Positions 43,531 to 53,583 of a stretch of 64,000 nucleotides of DNA are shown here, piece after piece (position 1 is the stretch's first letter; the number at the start of each line of letters is the position of its first letter). The DNA comes from Desmospora profundinema (GTDB lineage: Bacteria > Bacillota > Bacilli > Thermoactinomycetales > DSM-45169). Under the pieces are notes generated by a model. That model saw only the letters and a list, made by a program, of their open reading frames with translations. It searched no databases and was not told where the DNA came from. The position numbers and the translations under genes are program-made. The stretch spans positions 124,001 through 188,000 of the forward strand of contig NZ_JAVDQG010000001.1 of NCBI RefSeq assembly GCF_031454155.1. Reading direction: 5' to 3'.

Positions 43531-45099
43531 GTGATCATAACCAAAGGGCTGATGGTTTCCGCGCAGAATGCGCCGGAAAAGATCGCTGTCATCGATGGGG
43601 AGGATTGCTTGACCTATTCGGAATGGTCGAAGCGGGTCAGTCAATTGAAAGGGGCGTTACTCGACAGGGGGATCCAAAAGGGAGACCGGGTGGCGCTCGT
43701 CATGCACAATTCGTTTCGTTTTTTGGAATCCATCTACGCAGTTACTTCCATCGGGGCAGTAGTGGTGCCCCTCAATGTGCGGTTGGCCGTTCCGGAAATG
43801 GAGGCCATATTGGAAGATGCAGGACCCAAGCTGTTGTTTCTGCATAGGGAGTTTGCCCCGTTGGCGCCTGTCTTTCAGGACAAGCTCCCTTCGTTGGAGC
43901 GAGTGGTGTTGGCTGAAGACAGGGAGGTAGAAGCGGAAGGGAAGGAGGCTTGCGCCTTATATGAAGATTGGATTCAGTCGCAAGCGCCGTCTTCACTCGA
44001 TGCGGACGGGGTGGAGGAAGAGGATGTGGCGGGCTTTTTTTATACCGGGGGGACCACGGGGACTCCCAAAGGCGTGATGCTGACCCATCGCAATCTGGTG
44101 GCTAACGCTTATCATGTCGCCTTGACAGCCGGTTATCATCCCGGTACTCACTACCTCCATGCAGCGCCCATGTTCCATCTGGCCGATGGGGCCTCCGCCT
44201 TCGCCGTCACTTTAGTGGGAGGGACCCACAGCCACCTGCGGGTATTCCGTCCCGAAGCATTCGTCAAGGCGGTGGAGCGGGACCGTCCAAATGCCACGTT
44301 GCTGGTGCCCACCATGATCCAGGCACTGGTGAATCACCCATCGGCGTCAAAACAAGCGTTCTCCGGTTTGAACCAGCTGTTGTACGGAGGCTCGTCCATG
44401 CCGGTGGAAGTGTTGCGGCAAGCGTTGCACCGTTGGCCCCATATCCGCTTTTTTCAAGCGTACGGCATGTCGGAGGCGGCTCCGGTTCTGACGATGCTGC
44501 GGCCGGAAGACCATAACGTCCTGGGAACGGAACGGGAAGAGCGGATTCAGTCCTGTGGCCAAGCAGTGCCGGGAGTGGAGATGAAACTGGTGGATCGGGA
44601 CGGGTTGGAAGTACCCGTAGGCGAAGTGGGGGAAGTGGTGGCCCGCGGCCCCAATATCATGAAGGGCTACTGGAACCGTCCCCAGGAGACGGACCGGGCG
44701 CTGAAGGACGGGTGGTACCGCTCCGGAGATTTGGCCCGTCGGGATCGGGATGGATACTACTATATCGTGGATCGGATGAAAGATATGATTGTAAGCGGAG
44801 GGGAAAACGTCTATTCAACCGAGGTGGAGAACGTGTTGTACTCCCATCCCGCTGTAAGGGAAGCGGCAGTGATTGGGATTCCGGACGAACAGTGGGGAGA
44901 GCGTGTCCATGCAGTGGTGGTCAAGCGGAAAGAAAGCGATCTGGATGCAGACGAACTGATCGCATTTTGCCGCAAATCCCTGGCAGGATTCAAATTACCC
45001 AAAACGATCGATTTTGTACCGGAGTTACCCAAAAGCGGAGCCGGGAAGATCTTAAAACGAACCTTGCGGGAGCGGTATGGGTTGGAACAGACCCGATAA
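43531..45099 (+). CDS. Long-chain fatty acid--CoA ligase (acyl-CoA synthetase)
   Basis: An ANL-superfamily adenylating enzyme of 522 residues that activates carboxylic acids, probably fatty acids, as acyl-AMP and then acyl-CoA. FFYTGGTTGTPKGVMLTHRN is the AMP-binding P-loop, FQAYGMSEAAPVLT motif A5, GWYRSGDLARRDRDGYYYIV the A7/A8 region, and LPKSGAGKILKRTLRE the catalytic Lys (A10). I use the GTG at 43531, which gives the usual N-terminus for the family; a TTG at 43465 would add 22 residues without a good ribosome binding site. It has its own terminator. Confidence 0.9.
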   Translation: MIITKGLMVSAQNAPEKIAVIDGEDCLTYSEWSKRVSQLKGALLDRGIQKGDRVALVMHNSFRFLESIYAVTSIGAVVVPLNVRLAVPEMEAILEDAGPKLLFLHREFAPLAPVFQDKLPSLERVVLAEDREVEAEGKEACALYEDWIQSQAPSSLDADGVEEEDVAGFFYTGGTTGTPKGVMLTHRNLVANAYHVALTAGYHPGTHYLHAAPMFHLADGASAFAVTLVGGTHSHLRVFRPEAFVKAVERDRPNATLLVPTMIQALVNHPSASKQAFSGLNQLLYGGSSMPVEVLRQALHRWPHIRFFQAYGMSEAAPVLTMLRPEDHNVLGTEREERIQSCGQAVPGVEMKLVDRDGLEVPVGEVGEVVARGPNIMKGYWNRPQETDRALKDGWYRSGDLARRDRDGYYYIVDRMKDMIVSGGENVYSTEVENVLYSHPAVREAAVIGIPDEQWGERVHAVVVKRKESDLDADELIAFCRKSLAGFKLPKTIDFVPELPKSGAGKILKRTLRERYGLEQTR

Positions 45100-45173
45100 G
45101 CCGTCACCGAGTGAGTTTCTACATAATCCGATAAAATGGGTCGATACGATTCCATTCCTCGATGCAGGAGTTT

Positions 45174-45216
45174 TCTCAACCCCGAAAAAGAAACCCTTTT
45201 TCGAGGTTTTTTTTAT
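45174..45216 (+). terminator. Rho-independent terminator
   Basis: AACCCCGAAAAAG / CTTTTTCGAGGTT stem (one mismatch) running into eight T residues after the acyl-CoA ligase gene. Confidence 0.8.
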
Positions 45217-45249
45217 AATGGATTGCCAAAAGGAAGGATCGTTGTTATT

Positions 45250-45265
45250 GTTAAGTTAACTTAAC
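45250..45265. promoter_or_regulatory. Palindromic operator, probably for the MarR regulator
   Basis: GTTAAGTTAACTTAAC is a perfect 16-bp palindrome 27 bp before the start codon of the MarR gene, the usual place and size for autoregulation by a MarR dimer. Confidence 0.7.
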
Positions 45266-45292
45266 TAAACAATTATTCAGGGGGGATGCGCG

Positions 45293-45754
45293 GTGGATGA
45301 TCTTAAGCGACTGGTGGACGAGATGAACCAGGCGTACGAAGATGCCAGCTTTCGGTTCCAGGTGGAAATGGAACGAATGGTGCAACCGCTCCTGCCGCCC
45401 AAACAGGAGAACATCGTATTACTGCTGATACGTGTCCCGTCCGTTACGGTATCGGATTTGGCCGCCCGATTGGGGATCACCAAAAGTGCCGTCAGTCAAA
45501 CCCTGGATAAAATGGAGCGGGGAGGCTGGGTGAAAAAAAGAGTCAATCCGGCCAATCGGCGTGAGGTGCGGGTGAGTCTGGGGCCGAAAGGGGAGGCCTT
45601 TGCCGAACGACTGCGCCGTTTTGACCAGATGATGATTGAAACCTACTATACCCGGTTGGACAGAGAAGATATCAAAACAGTGACGCGGGTATTCCGCCAA
45701 CTGCACGAATGGATGTCACGGGAGCAACAAGAGAGGAATCGTCGAAATGAATGA
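45293..45754 (+). CDS. MarR-family transcriptional regulator
   Basis: A 153-residue winged-helix regulator. PSVTVSDLAARLGITKSAVS is the recognition helix region, followed by the wing GGWVKKRVNPANRREVRVSL, typical of MarR. The GTG start follows GGGGGGATGCGC. It overlaps the start of the MFS transporter gene by 8 bp, so regulator and pump are cotranscribed. A perfect palindrome upstream is the probable operator. The likely role is ligand-induced control of efflux. Confidence 0.9.
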   Translation: MDDLKRLVDEMNQAYEDASFRFQVEMERMVQPLLPPKQENIVLLLIRVPSVTVSDLAARLGITKSAVSQTLDKMERGGWVKKRVNPANRREVRVSLGPKGEAFAERLRRFDQMMIETYYTRLDREDIKTVTRVFRQLHEWMSREQQERNRRNE

Positions 45755-46955
45755 GGGAGGTTTGTTTCAAAACCGGTCATTTTGGTTGATCTGGTTATCC
45801 AGTCTGTTTGCTACCTTTGCCTTTTCGATCTTTCTATTGGCTCAATCCTGGTATGTCGTAGACGAATTGGGCCGTTCCGCTTCATTGGGTGTGGTCTTGA
45901 TGGCGGCTTCCATTCCCCGTGTACTCACCATGCTCCTGGGCGGCATGTTGGCGGATCAGGTGCGCCGGACATGGATCTTATTTGTGACCAATCTCATGCA
46001 AGTATGCTTGATGCTCCTCTTTGTCATGATGCTCATGAGCGGGCGGTTGGATTGGACTTATCTCATGATTAATGCGATGTTGTTCGGTTTTCTGGATGCC
46101 TTTTTCTGGCCGGCCAGCCAATCGCTCATTCCCAGCATCGTTCCTGCCCGCCATTTGATCCGGGCCAATTCGGTGGTGCATGGAACGACGGAATTGGCTT
46201 TCATCTTAGGTCCGGTGGCTGCCGGGTTGTTGATTGCTTTTACCTCGTATACGATGACCTTTTTCGTCGTGGCGGTGCTGCTCTTCCTGGCGGCGGTGTT
46301 CGTTTGGCCGTTCTGGATTCGTGAACCGGAGGTGGATCAAAGCGGTCAAAGGCGCACCTGGGAGGAGATGAAGGAAGGGTTGACGACCGTGTGGCATTCT
46401 CCCCTATTGCGCCAGGGGGCACTGGTCATCGCCATCCTGAACCTGAGTGTGGTCGGTCCGATGATCATCAGTTTTCCGTTGCTGGTGGAACAGGTTCAGG
46501 GGAATGCATTGGATCTTAGTTATCTGGAAGCGGGTTTTTCCGTTGGCACGTTTGCGGCGGCTCTGATGCTGGTGGGTTGGCACATTCGACACCGGGGACG
46601 GCTGGTGTTGGCGGCGTTTGCCTTTACGGCGGTTCTTTTTTTTGTGTTTGTACGGATTGAATCGCTGACAGGATGGATCGTCCTGGCGGGAGTGATCGGC
46701 CTGAAGGCCATGTTTGTCTACCTGCCGTTGGTCACCATGATCCAGGAACAAACCGAGACCCGTCAGATGGGACGGGTGATGAGTATTGTCAGCTTTGCCG
46801 CCATGGGGTTTGAACCCCTCGCCTTCGGACTGGTGGCTGCTGCCATGCAGTCCGGCCTGTCGATTACTACGATCTTGAGTGTAACCAGTTGGATCGTCAT
46901 CGGTTCCGCTGTTTGTGTTTTGTGGAAGGGATGGGCGATTCGGCGGGAGGCGTAA
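45747..46955 (+). CDS. MFS transporter, probable drug efflux
   Basis: A 402-residue, 12-helix major facilitator superfamily protein. The loop GGMLADQVRRTWILFVTN between helices 2 and 3 is the motif A of the family, and FWPASQSLIPSIVPARHLIR follows helix 4, as in MdtH/EntS-like exporters. Cotranscription with a MarR regulator suggests export of a toxic compound. The substrate is unknown. Confidence 0.9.
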   Translation: MNEGGLFQNRSFWLIWLSSLFATFAFSIFLLAQSWYVVDELGRSASLGVVLMAASIPRVLTMLLGGMLADQVRRTWILFVTNLMQVCLMLLFVMMLMSGRLDWTYLMINAMLFGFLDAFFWPASQSLIPSIVPARHLIRANSVVHGTTELAFILGPVAAGLLIAFTSYTMTFFVVAVLLFLAAVFVWPFWIREPEVDQSGQRRTWEEMKEGLTTVWHSPLLRQGALVIAILNLSVVGPMIISFPLLVEQVQGNALDLSYLEAGFSVGTFAAALMLVGWHIRHRGRLVLAAFAFTAVLFFVFVRIESLTGWIVLAGVIGLKAMFVYLPLVTMIQEQTETRQMGRVMSIVSFAAMGFEPLAFGLVAAAMQSGLSITTILSVTSWIVIGSAVCVLWKGWAIRREA

Positions 46956-46961
46956 CATGAA

Positions 46962-46995
46962 GAAGAAGCGACCGATTTACACGGTCGCTTCTTTA
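46962..46995. terminator. Bidirectional terminator
   Basis: A perfect AAGAAGCGACCG / CGGTCGCTTCTT stem with a seven-base loop between the convergent MFS and penicillin-acylase-family genes. Confidence 0.85.
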
Positions 46996-46998
46996 TGC

Positions 46999-49407
46999 TC
47001 ACGGGTGAGAAGGAACCAATGTCAACGTCTTCACCGGTTCATCGTCTTTTATGTTCAAACGGGTAAGGTGCATTTCCCCTGCCGCCCAAGCTCGCGCCTG
47101 GTCGCTGTACCAACGGCTCATCACTTGTCCGGATTGGCCGGGAGCGACGATGTGGCGAGCTTGGGAGAGGTCGGACAGGTCGACGACGGTGCGCCAGGAA
47201 GCCCCGTGATCCACCTGGCCGGATTCTTTGTCCCAGTCTGCCGCCAGGACGGTCATTTTACTGCCGCCGACAGGGAGGGGTTCCCGGTTGAACAGACGGT
47301 CCAGCGGTTTGATATTACTTAAGGGATGGGAGAAGTGAACCTGGTGGAATGCTCCCCACTGCCATCGGGAGGGTTGATCCCCCTGTCGGTCGACGGCGCG
47401 CTTCACCGCTCGGCGGAAAGCACGTTCCAACCACGTATCCACCCCTCCTGCCTGCTCCACCCAAACCCCAGGCTCTCCCGCTAAAGCGTCCCGTAATAAC
47501 CGATCGGTGGTTTGTTCCATGTGTTCAAACCAGTCCAGCACGGTCTCATCGATGGGTTCATACAGGATCTGATTCATCTCGTGGACCATGAGATGGTATA
47601 CCAGCGGGGCGGCCAGCTCCGCGTCGTCGTGAAAATTCCACTCTGCCAATTGATCGAGGGCTTCTTGTTCCACCGGGCTCCAATACCCTTTTTGCAGTTG
47701 ATCTACGATGGCGGGTACCATCCAGGCGGCGCGCAGGTTTTTGGTGTCGGTTTGAAGCCGGGCCATGTCTGCCGTAAAGGGCCGTTCTTCCGACAAGACT
47801 GCCTTGATCCGTTCGATTCGGTAGGGATCGGCCCAGGTGTGGGTCAGGTGATAGGGATAATCATCCCCCACCACTCGATTGTTGGCGGTGGCGATCACCC
47901 CTTCTTCCGGATTGACGATGGTGGGCAGCTCTTCCCAGGGGATGTATTCGTTCCATTCGTACGCTTGTTTCCAACCGGGTGCGGGCAAGAGCGCGTCCCC
48001 CTTTTTGCGGATGGGGATGCGACCGTTGGCCCGGTAGGCGATGGTGCCGTCACGGGAAGCGAAGACGAAGTTTTGTGCCGGTGTGTGAAAATAAGAAAGA
48101 GCTTCCTTAAAGTCCTCCCAATTTTGCGCCCGGTTGAAGCGGAGAATGGCTTCCAATTCCGTGCTGGGTTCCAGTGCGGTCCAGCGCATCGACAGGGCGG
48201 TCTCCCCGTCTTGCTGGTCTTCGGGCAGGGCGAACTCCGATACGATGGGGCCGTGGCGGGTGGTTCGGACGGTGAGGGTGACGGGTTTTCCGTCTTTGAC
48301 AGGGATGGTCTCTTTTCGTACATGGGCTTCTTCCCAGCGGTCTTCAAAGCGGAATTGATCGGGATTGTCCGGGTTCCGTTTTTCGAGGTAAAGATCCTGT
48401 ACATCGGGACCTACATTGGTGACGCCCCAGGCGATCTGTTCGTTATGACCCACGACGATCCCGGGAACCCCTGCAAAGGTAACCCCGCTTACCCGCAGTC
48501 CGGGTGCTTGCAGGACGCTTTGATACCAGATCGCCGGTGCGGCGATGGAGAGGTGGGGATCGTTGGCCAACAGGGGAAAGCCGGTTTCCGTTTTATCGCC
48601 GGCCAGGACCCAGTTGTTGCTGCCGTTAAAGGAGTGGGGCACGGGTGCCTCGGCCAACAGGGCCTTCAGGTCCAGGGAGTGTTTCCGGTTGAACTCGATC
48701 CTATCCGATCCGTCGGCGGGATCGGCGGGAAACAGTTCGCGCGCTTGCTCTTCCGGGAAGGATTGGAGCAGTTGATGACGGAACGCTTGTCCCTTCCAGC
48801 GTCCGCCCAGATCATAAGCCATATATTTGCCGATGGTGAGGGAATCGACGGGTGTCCAGCGTTCCGGTTCAAATCCCATCAAGGTGAATTCCACCGGGAG
48901 GGTACCGGCTTGGCGGGCGCTTCGGATATAGGCGTTTACGCCTCGCGTATAGGCTTCCATCACCCCTCGTGCTTCCAGGGAATAGGATTGCCAGGAGTCT
49001 TTCGCCGCCCGACGCAGTCCCAGTGTACGGAAAAAACGGTCCCGGTCTAACGTGGCGGGTCCCGCCATTTCGCTGAGGCGGCCCGATGCGACACGGCGGC
49101 TCAACTCCATCTGAAACAGCCGGTCTTGGGCGGTGATGTAGCCCTGGGCCACATACAGATCCTGCTCGGATTCGGCTTTGATGTGGGGGACGCCATGCCG
49201 GTCTCGCCGAACGGTCACTTCTCCGTCCAGTCCCTGCAGACTGATGGTTCCCTGCGTACGGGGCAGGGGTGCTTTCAACCAGTTATAAACATAAAGGGAG
49301 CCCCCCAGCAGGATCATCACCATCGCGGCGGCTCCCCAGGTGAGGATTTTTTTTAGGCGTCTGGGTTTTTTCATCGTTGCAGCGGATGCAGGCTGGGCTT
49401 TCGTCAC
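46999..49407 (-). CDS. Penicillin acylase family protein (Ntn hydrolase)
   Basis: An 802-residue exported Ntn hydrolase with an N-terminal membrane segment (about residues 23-45). [20 protein letters not shown] and [18 protein letters not shown] begin the alpha-chain. The autocatalytic site is [19 protein letters not shown] near residue 262, where Ser becomes the N-terminal nucleophile of the beta-chain, followed by [34 protein letters not shown] is a conserved beta-chain block. Members cleave amide bonds in penicillins, acyl-homoserine lactones or other N-acyl compounds; the substrate cannot be read. A GTG start follows AAAGGAGGATTCTCC. Confidence 0.92.
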   Translation of the reverse strand: MTKAQPASAATMKKPRRLKKILTWGAAAMVMILLGGSLYVYNWLKAPLPRTQGTISLQGLDGEVTVRRDRHGVPHIKAESEQDLYVAQGYITAQDRLFQMELSRRVASGRLSEMAGPATLDRDRFFRTLGLRRAAKDSWQSYSLEARGVMEAYTRGVNAYIRSARQAGTLPVEFTLMGFEPERWTPVDSLTIGKYMAYDLGGRWKGQAFRHQLLQSFPEEQARELFPADPADGSDRIEFNRKHSLDLKALLAEAPVPHSFNGSNNWVLAGDKTETGFPLLANDPHLSIAAPAIWYQSVLQAPGLRVSGVTFAGVPGIVVGHNEQIAWGVTNVGPDVQDLYLEKRNPDNPDQFRFEDRWEEAHVRKETIPVKDGKPVTLTVRTTRHGPIVSEFALPEDQQDGETALSMRWTALEPSTELEAILRFNRAQNWEDFKEALSYFHTPAQNFVFASRDGTIAYRANGRIPIRKKGDALLPAPGWKQAYEWNEYIPWEELPTIVNPEEGVIATANNRVVGDDYPYHLTHTWADPYRIERIKAVLSEERPFTADMARLQTDTKNLRAAWMVPAIVDQLQKGYWSPVEQEALDQLAEWNFHDDAELAAPLVYHLMVHEMNQILYEPIDETVLDWFEHMEQTTDRLLRDALAGEPGVWVEQAGGVDTWLERAFRRAVKRAVDRQGDQPSRWQWGAFHQVHFSHPLSNIKPLDRLFNREPLPVGGSKMTVLAADWDKESGQVDHGASWRTVVDLSDLSQARHIVAPGQSGQVMSRWYSDQARAWAAGEMHLTRLNIKDDEPVKTLTLVPSHP

Positions 49408-49570
49408 GGAGAATCCTCCTTTTTCTCTCTATGGATTCGACAGGAAAACCGAATCGTCGCCTTCCCATATTCGACATCGCTTTTGTCAGAATCCTTCCGC
49501 TGCCAGCAAAATGAAGATACCAGAGCCGGGTTCTTTCTTGTATGCTAGAAATGGACAGGAGGGGAGAGCC

Positions 49571-50419
49571 ATGAACGAAGAGAAAGAAACCAACGATCCC
49601 AATTGGGAGTCCGGGATCCATACGGACTTCTCCAAAGATATGACGTATGGGGATTACCTGCAATTGGACAAAATCCTGGACAGCCAGCGGCTGCTGTCGG
49701 GTCATCACGATGAAATGCTGTTTATTATCATCCATCAAGCGACGGAATTGTGGATGAAACTGATTCTGCATGAAATAGACGCAGCCGTCCGATCCATCCG
49801 CAGTCAGGAGTTGGAGCCGGCGTTTAAGATGCTGGCACGGGTGTCCCGCATTCAGGAACAGCTGATTCAGTCCTGGGGAGTGTTGTCTACGCTAACCCCA
49901 TCCGAATATATGGAATTCCGGGACCGGTTGGGTCATTCGTCCGGTTTTCAGTCGTACCAAAATCGCCTGATCGAATTTCATCTGGGCCACAAAAACCCGC
50001 GCGTGTTGGAGGTGTTTCGCCACCAGCCGGAGCTGTACCGGCGGTTGGAGACGGTGCTTCATTCCCCCAGCTTATATGATGTCTCCATCCAAGCATTGGC
50101 TCAGCGGGGATTGCCTGTGGATGAATCCCGCCTTCAGCGTGATTGGAGCCGGGATTATGAGGCCCATCCCAGTGTGGAGGAAGCGTGGCTCCAGGTATAT
50201 CGGGATGTGGAGACCCATTGGGATCTGTATGAGTTGGCGGAGAAGCTAGTGGATATCGAAGACCGGCAGCAGCAGTGGCGTTACAATCACATGAAAACGG
50301 TGGAGCGGATTATCGGGCATAAGACGGGCACCGGCGGCTCCAGCGGTGTGGGTTATTTAAAGCGGGTGCTGGATCACCGCTTTTTCCCGGAATTGTGGAG
50401 TCTGCGGACACGTCTGTAG
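49571..50419 (+). CDS. kynA: Tryptophan 2,3-dioxygenase
   Basis: A 282-residue heme enzyme that opens the indole ring of L-tryptophan to N-formylkynurenine. [40 protein letters not shown] and the C-terminal [20 protein letters not shown] (with the heme-ligand His) are clear TDO signatures. The ATG after GGAGGGGAGAGCC gives family length; the frame is open further upstream but without a start site of merit. It is the first gene of the kynA-kynU-kynB operon. Confidence 0.96.
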   Translation: MNEEKETNDPNWESGIHTDFSKDMTYGDYLQLDKILDSQRLLSGHHDEMLFIIIHQATELWMKLILHEIDAAVRSIRSQELEPAFKMLARVSRIQEQLIQSWGVLSTLTPSEYMEFRDRLGHSSGFQSYQNRLIEFHLGHKNPRVLEVFRHQPELYRRLETVLHSPSLYDVSIQALAQRGLPVDESRLQRDWSRDYEAHPSVEEAWLQVYRDVETHWDLYELAEKLVDIEDRQQQWRYNHMKTVERIIGHKTGTGGSSGVGYLKRVLDHRFFPELWSLRTRL

Positions 50420-50440
50420 GGTACAGGGGAGGTTGGATGG

Positions 50441-51721
50441 ATGAGTGGAATGGATGAACAGAAGAAAAAGGCGGAGGCCTGGGACCGGGAGGATCCCCTC
50501 AGCCGTTTTCGGGAGGAGTTTTATCTTACCGAAGGACAGATCTACCTGGACGGCAACTCCCTGGGTCTGTTGTCCAAGCGTGCGGAAAAAGAGGTATTTC
50601 ATACCCTGGGAAGCTGGCGGAAGCATGGGGTGGACGGTTGGACGGGGGGCGAGTCTCCCTGGTTTACGCTGTCGGAGCGCTTAGGTGCGATGACGGCTCC
50701 CCTGGTGGGAGCCGATGCGCAGGAAGTGGTGGCGACGGGTTCCACTACGGTAAACTTGCATCAGCTTTTGGCCACTTTTTACCGGCCGGAGGGATCGCGT
50801 ACCCGTATTCTGGCGGACGCGCTCAATTTTCCCTCGGATATCTATGCGATGCAAAGTCATATCCGCCTCCATGGATTGGATCCGTCGGAGCATCTGATTC
50901 GAGTGACCAGCGAAGACGGTCATACCTTGAATGAGGAGACGATCATCGAGGCGATGACCGACGAGGTAGCACTGGTGGTGTTGTCGGCGGTGTTGTATCG
51001 GAGCGGTCAGCTGTTGGATATGGAACGGTTGACACGTGCCGCCCGTGAACGGGGAATTCGAATCGGCTGGGATTTGTGTCATTCCATCGGGGCGGTGCCC
51101 CACCGGCTGACGGAGTGGGGGGCGGATTTCGCCTTTTGGTGCAACTACAAATATCTGAACAGCGGACCCGGAGGGGTGGGCGGACTTTTTGTCCATCAGC
51201 GCCACCACGGACGCATACCGGGGCTGGCCGGCTGGTTCGGGTCGGATAAGGCGGTTCAGTTTGACATGGCCCACCGCTTCACCCCTGCCGCCGATGCCGG
51301 TGCTTTCCAGATCGGCACGCCCCACGTGTTGAGTCTGGCTCCCTTGCAAGGCTCGCTGGAACTGTTTCATGAAGCGGGAATGGAACGGATCCGCGAAAAG
51401 TCGCTTCGACTCACCCGTTTCCTGATGGAACTGGTAGAGACGCAATTGGCCGGGTTGGGCTTTGCCATCGTCAACCCGCGGGATGACGCCCGCCGCGGCG
51501 GCCATGTGGCATTGGCACATCAAGAGGCGGTACGGATCGCTCATGCCTTGAAAGATCACGGCGTCATTCCCGATTTCCGTTCGCCGGACATTGTCCGTTT
51601 GGCACCGGTGGCGCTGTATAACTCCTATTTGGATGTATGGGAAGCGGTACGGCGCCTGAAGCGGATCATGGAGGAGAAAGATTACGAACGGTTTGAGAAA
51701 AAGCGGGGGGTGGTGGCGTGA
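50441..51721 (+). CDS. kynU: Kynureninase
   Basis: A 426-residue PLP enzyme that cleaves kynurenine to anthranilate and alanine. [20 protein letters not shown] at the N-terminus, [15 protein letters not shown] with the PLP-contacting Asp, and [20 protein letters not shown] with the Schiff-base Lys are the defining blocks. It follows kynA by 21 bp and overlaps kynB by 4 bp (GTGA). Confidence 0.96.
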   Translation: MSGMDEQKKKAEAWDREDPLSRFREEFYLTEGQIYLDGNSLGLLSKRAEKEVFHTLGSWRKHGVDGWTGGESPWFTLSERLGAMTAPLVGADAQEVVATGSTTVNLHQLLATFYRPEGSRTRILADALNFPSDIYAMQSHIRLHGLDPSEHLIRVTSEDGHTLNEETIIEAMTDEVALVVLSAVLYRSGQLLDMERLTRAARERGIRIGWDLCHSIGAVPHRLTEWGADFAFWCNYKYLNSGPGGVGGLFVHQRHHGRIPGLAGWFGSDKAVQFDMAHRFTPAADAGAFQIGTPHVLSLAPLQGSLELFHEAGMERIREKSLRLTRFLMELVETQLAGLGFAIVNPRDDARRGGHVALAHQEAVRIAHALKDHGVIPDFRSPDIVRLAPVALYNSYLDVWEAVRRLKRIMEEKDYERFEKKRGVVA

Positions 51722-52341
51722 GCGGCTGGATCGACATCTCCCAGTTCCTTGACGAGGGGGTGCCCGTCTGGCCCGGCGATACCCCGTTTTCTTACCGGTT
51801 GACGTGGACCAAGGAAGAAAGCGGCTCCGTCAATGTGGGCCAGGTGGCCATGAGCACCCATACCGGTACCCATATCGATGCGCCGTTTCATTTTGATGAG
51901 GAAGGAAAACGAGTGGGGGAATTGGACCTGGCTGTATACGCAGGTCCTGCCAAGGTGCTGGATCGGGAAGGAATCGGTTGGATCGGCCCCGAAACGCTGG
52001 CCGGCGAGGAAATCACCGGTGTGGAACGGATCCTGATCCGAACCGGCGCATGGAAGGATCGCTCCCGTTTTCCGAAAGCGATCCCCCCTGTGGATCCCGC
52101 CTTGGCACCCTGGTTGAAACAACGGGGAATCCGGCTGTTGGGCTTGGATCTGCCTTCGGTGGATCCTCTGGACAGCAAGGATTTGCCTGCCCACCACGCG
52201 CTGGCCCGCCATGGGGTGCATATCTTGGAAGGGGTGGTTTTGGACGAGGTCCAAGCGGGCACCTATGAGCTGGTTGCCTTCCCCCTTCCACTGAAACAAG
52301 CCGATGGCAGCCCGGTGAGGGCCGCCTTGCGGCCGTTGTAG
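51718..52341 (+). CDS. kynB: Kynurenine formamidase (arylformamidase)
   Basis: A 207-residue metal-dependent hydrolase that removes formate from N-formylkynurenine. [20 protein letters not shown] and [20 protein letters not shown] (the HxGTHxDxPxH metal-binding motif) identify the KynB family. The GTG start overlaps the kynU stop. With kynA and kynU it completes tryptophan conversion to anthranilate. Confidence 0.95.
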   Translation: MSGWIDISQFLDEGVPVWPGDTPFSYRLTWTKEESGSVNVGQVAMSTHTGTHIDAPFHFDEEGKRVGELDLAVYAGPAKVLDREGIGWIGPETLAGEEITGVERILIRTGAWKDRSRFPKAIPPVDPALAPWLKQRGIRLLGLDLPSVDPLDSKDLPAHHALARHGVHILEGVVLDEVQAGTYELVAFPLPLKQADGSPVRAALRPL

Positions 52342-52361
52342 GGCTGTGCAATTCGAGGGAC

Positions 52362-52390
52362 TAGAGCCTGTCTGGTCTTTCCCCGGATTT
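52362..52390 (+). repeat. Remnant of the interspersed repeat (copy D)
   Basis: TAGAGCCTGTCTGGTCTTTC matches the conserved left end of copies A, B1 and C. The rest of the element is absent. It lies just after kynB. Confidence 0.5.
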
Positions 52391-52440
52391 TATCAGATGC
52401 GCTCACCGTCTGAAATGGAAACCGAAAGGGGAGAGGGGCT

Positions 52441-53313
52441 GTGCGCTTCTATTGGGTGGATGTGTTTGCCGAAGAGAAGTATCAGGGGAACCAACTGGCT
52501 GTTTTTATTCCCGAAAGGGAGATTTCCACGGAGGAAATGCAGTGTATCGCAAGGGAGGTCCGCTTATCGGAAACGGCATTCATCTTATCGGACCGACAAG
52601 CCAACGGCGGCTATCACGTTCGAATCTTTACTCCCGATGAGGAGGTTCCGTTTGCCGGTCATCCCACATTGGGAACGGCGTATATCATCCGGCGCATCTT
52701 GGAACAAAGCGCCGGCGACCGCGTCCTTTTAAACCTGAAGGTGGGGCCCATCCCGGTGAACTTTACAGGCGAAGATGGCCAAGAATTAACTATGAAGCAG
52801 AACCAGCCTGTGTTTGGTCCGGTTCTTCCTCCGGAACCGATGCTGGAAATCCTGCACCTGGCTGAGGAAGACCTGGATCCGTCATTCCCCGTACAAGCGG
52901 TATCCACCGGCTTGCCCAGTGTCATGGTCCCGCTGCGTTCGCTGGATGCGGTGAGACGGTGTGTAGTAGATCATCGAAAGTACCAAACCTTCTTGAACGA
53001 AGTGACGAAAGCCAACCTGCTCGTATTTACCCCTGAAACCGTCCATGAGGAAAACGACCTTCATGTCCGGGTGTTTGTAAGCGATGCCGGTTTTGCGGAA
53101 GATCCGGCGACGGGTAGCGCCAATGGGAATCTGGCGGGCTATCTGCTGGAGCATCGTACCTTCGGGGGCTCGTCCATCCGCCTGCGGGTGGAACAAGGAT
53201 ACAAAATGAAACGGCCTTCCTTAATTACCATCGATGCGATAAAACAAGACAAAACGTTTCAGATCCGTGTGGGCGGCAAGGTTTTTTACGTAGCAAAGGG
53301 AGAGTGGCTCTGA
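52441..53313 (+). CDS. PhzF family isomerase
   Basis: A 290-residue diaminopimelate-epimerase-fold protein. YWVDVFAEEKYQGNQLAVFI is the N-terminal block, LSETAFIL holds the catalytic Glu of PhzF-like enzymes, FTPDEEVPFAGHPTLGTAYI follows, and GFAEDPATGSANGNLAGYLL is the C-terminal signature. In phenazine producers PhzF isomerises a dihydroxyanthranilate derivative, but most homologues have other, unknown substrates. Its place right after an anthranilate-forming operon is suggestive only. A GTG start follows GGGGAGAGGGGCT. Confidence 0.9.
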   Translation: MRFYWVDVFAEEKYQGNQLAVFIPEREISTEEMQCIAREVRLSETAFILSDRQANGGYHVRIFTPDEEVPFAGHPTLGTAYIIRRILEQSAGDRVLLNLKVGPIPVNFTGEDGQELTMKQNQPVFGPVLPPEPMLEILHLAEEDLDPSFPVQAVSTGLPSVMVPLRSLDAVRRCVVDHRKYQTFLNEVTKANLLVFTPETVHEENDLHVRVFVSDAGFAEDPATGSANGNLAGYLLEHRTFGGSSIRLRVEQGYKMKRPSLITIDAIKQDKTFQIRVGGKVFYVAKGEWL

Positions 53314-53341
53314 CGAGACGCCCGCCGACACAGGAATAAAA

Positions 53342-53393
53342 AAACAGCCACCCCATCCCCCGTATTAGCCTTCGGGAGATGGGGTGGCTTTTG
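53342..53393. terminator. Bidirectional terminator
   Basis: A perfect AGCCACCCCATC / GATGGGGTGGCT stem with a 20-base loop, flanked by an A-run and TTTTGTTG, after phzF; the loop contains the stop codon of the minus-strand metalloprotease fragment. Confidence 0.85.
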
Positions 53394-53583
53394 TTGATCG
53401 TACGTTCCCTTGTTGAATCCACTCGGTTAACGGGGTGGATTCGTTGTTGGCAGACTGTGCCCCCCGGCGAAGGCCGAACTCGGTGGCAAACCACTCGGCA
53501 AAGCCTTCACGGGCCTCGTATGATCGATGTCCGCGGCGGGTGAGGAAATCCACATGATGGCCCACTTCGTGAACGAGACGACA
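53365..53583 (-). pseudogene. Zinc metalloprotease fragment (HExxH) in frame after the kinase stop
   Basis: Immediately after the TGA of the phosphotransferase gene, the same frame continues with RLVHEVGHHVDFLTRRGHRS and EGFAEWFATEFGLRR. HEVGHH is an HExxH zinc site, and the downstream Glu in GFAEWFA fits a third, gluzincin-type ligand. About 72 codons remain, with no ribosome binding site and no N-terminal part. It looks like the C-terminal remnant of a metallopeptidase joined to the kinase gene by deletion; a short protein starting at an internal GTG is a less likely alternative. Confidence 0.55.

Noticed and set aside
47512-49050. 512-codon plus-strand open frame
   Set aside because: Antisense to the penicillin-acylase gene, with no ribosome binding site or recognisable domain; it is long only because of codon bias.
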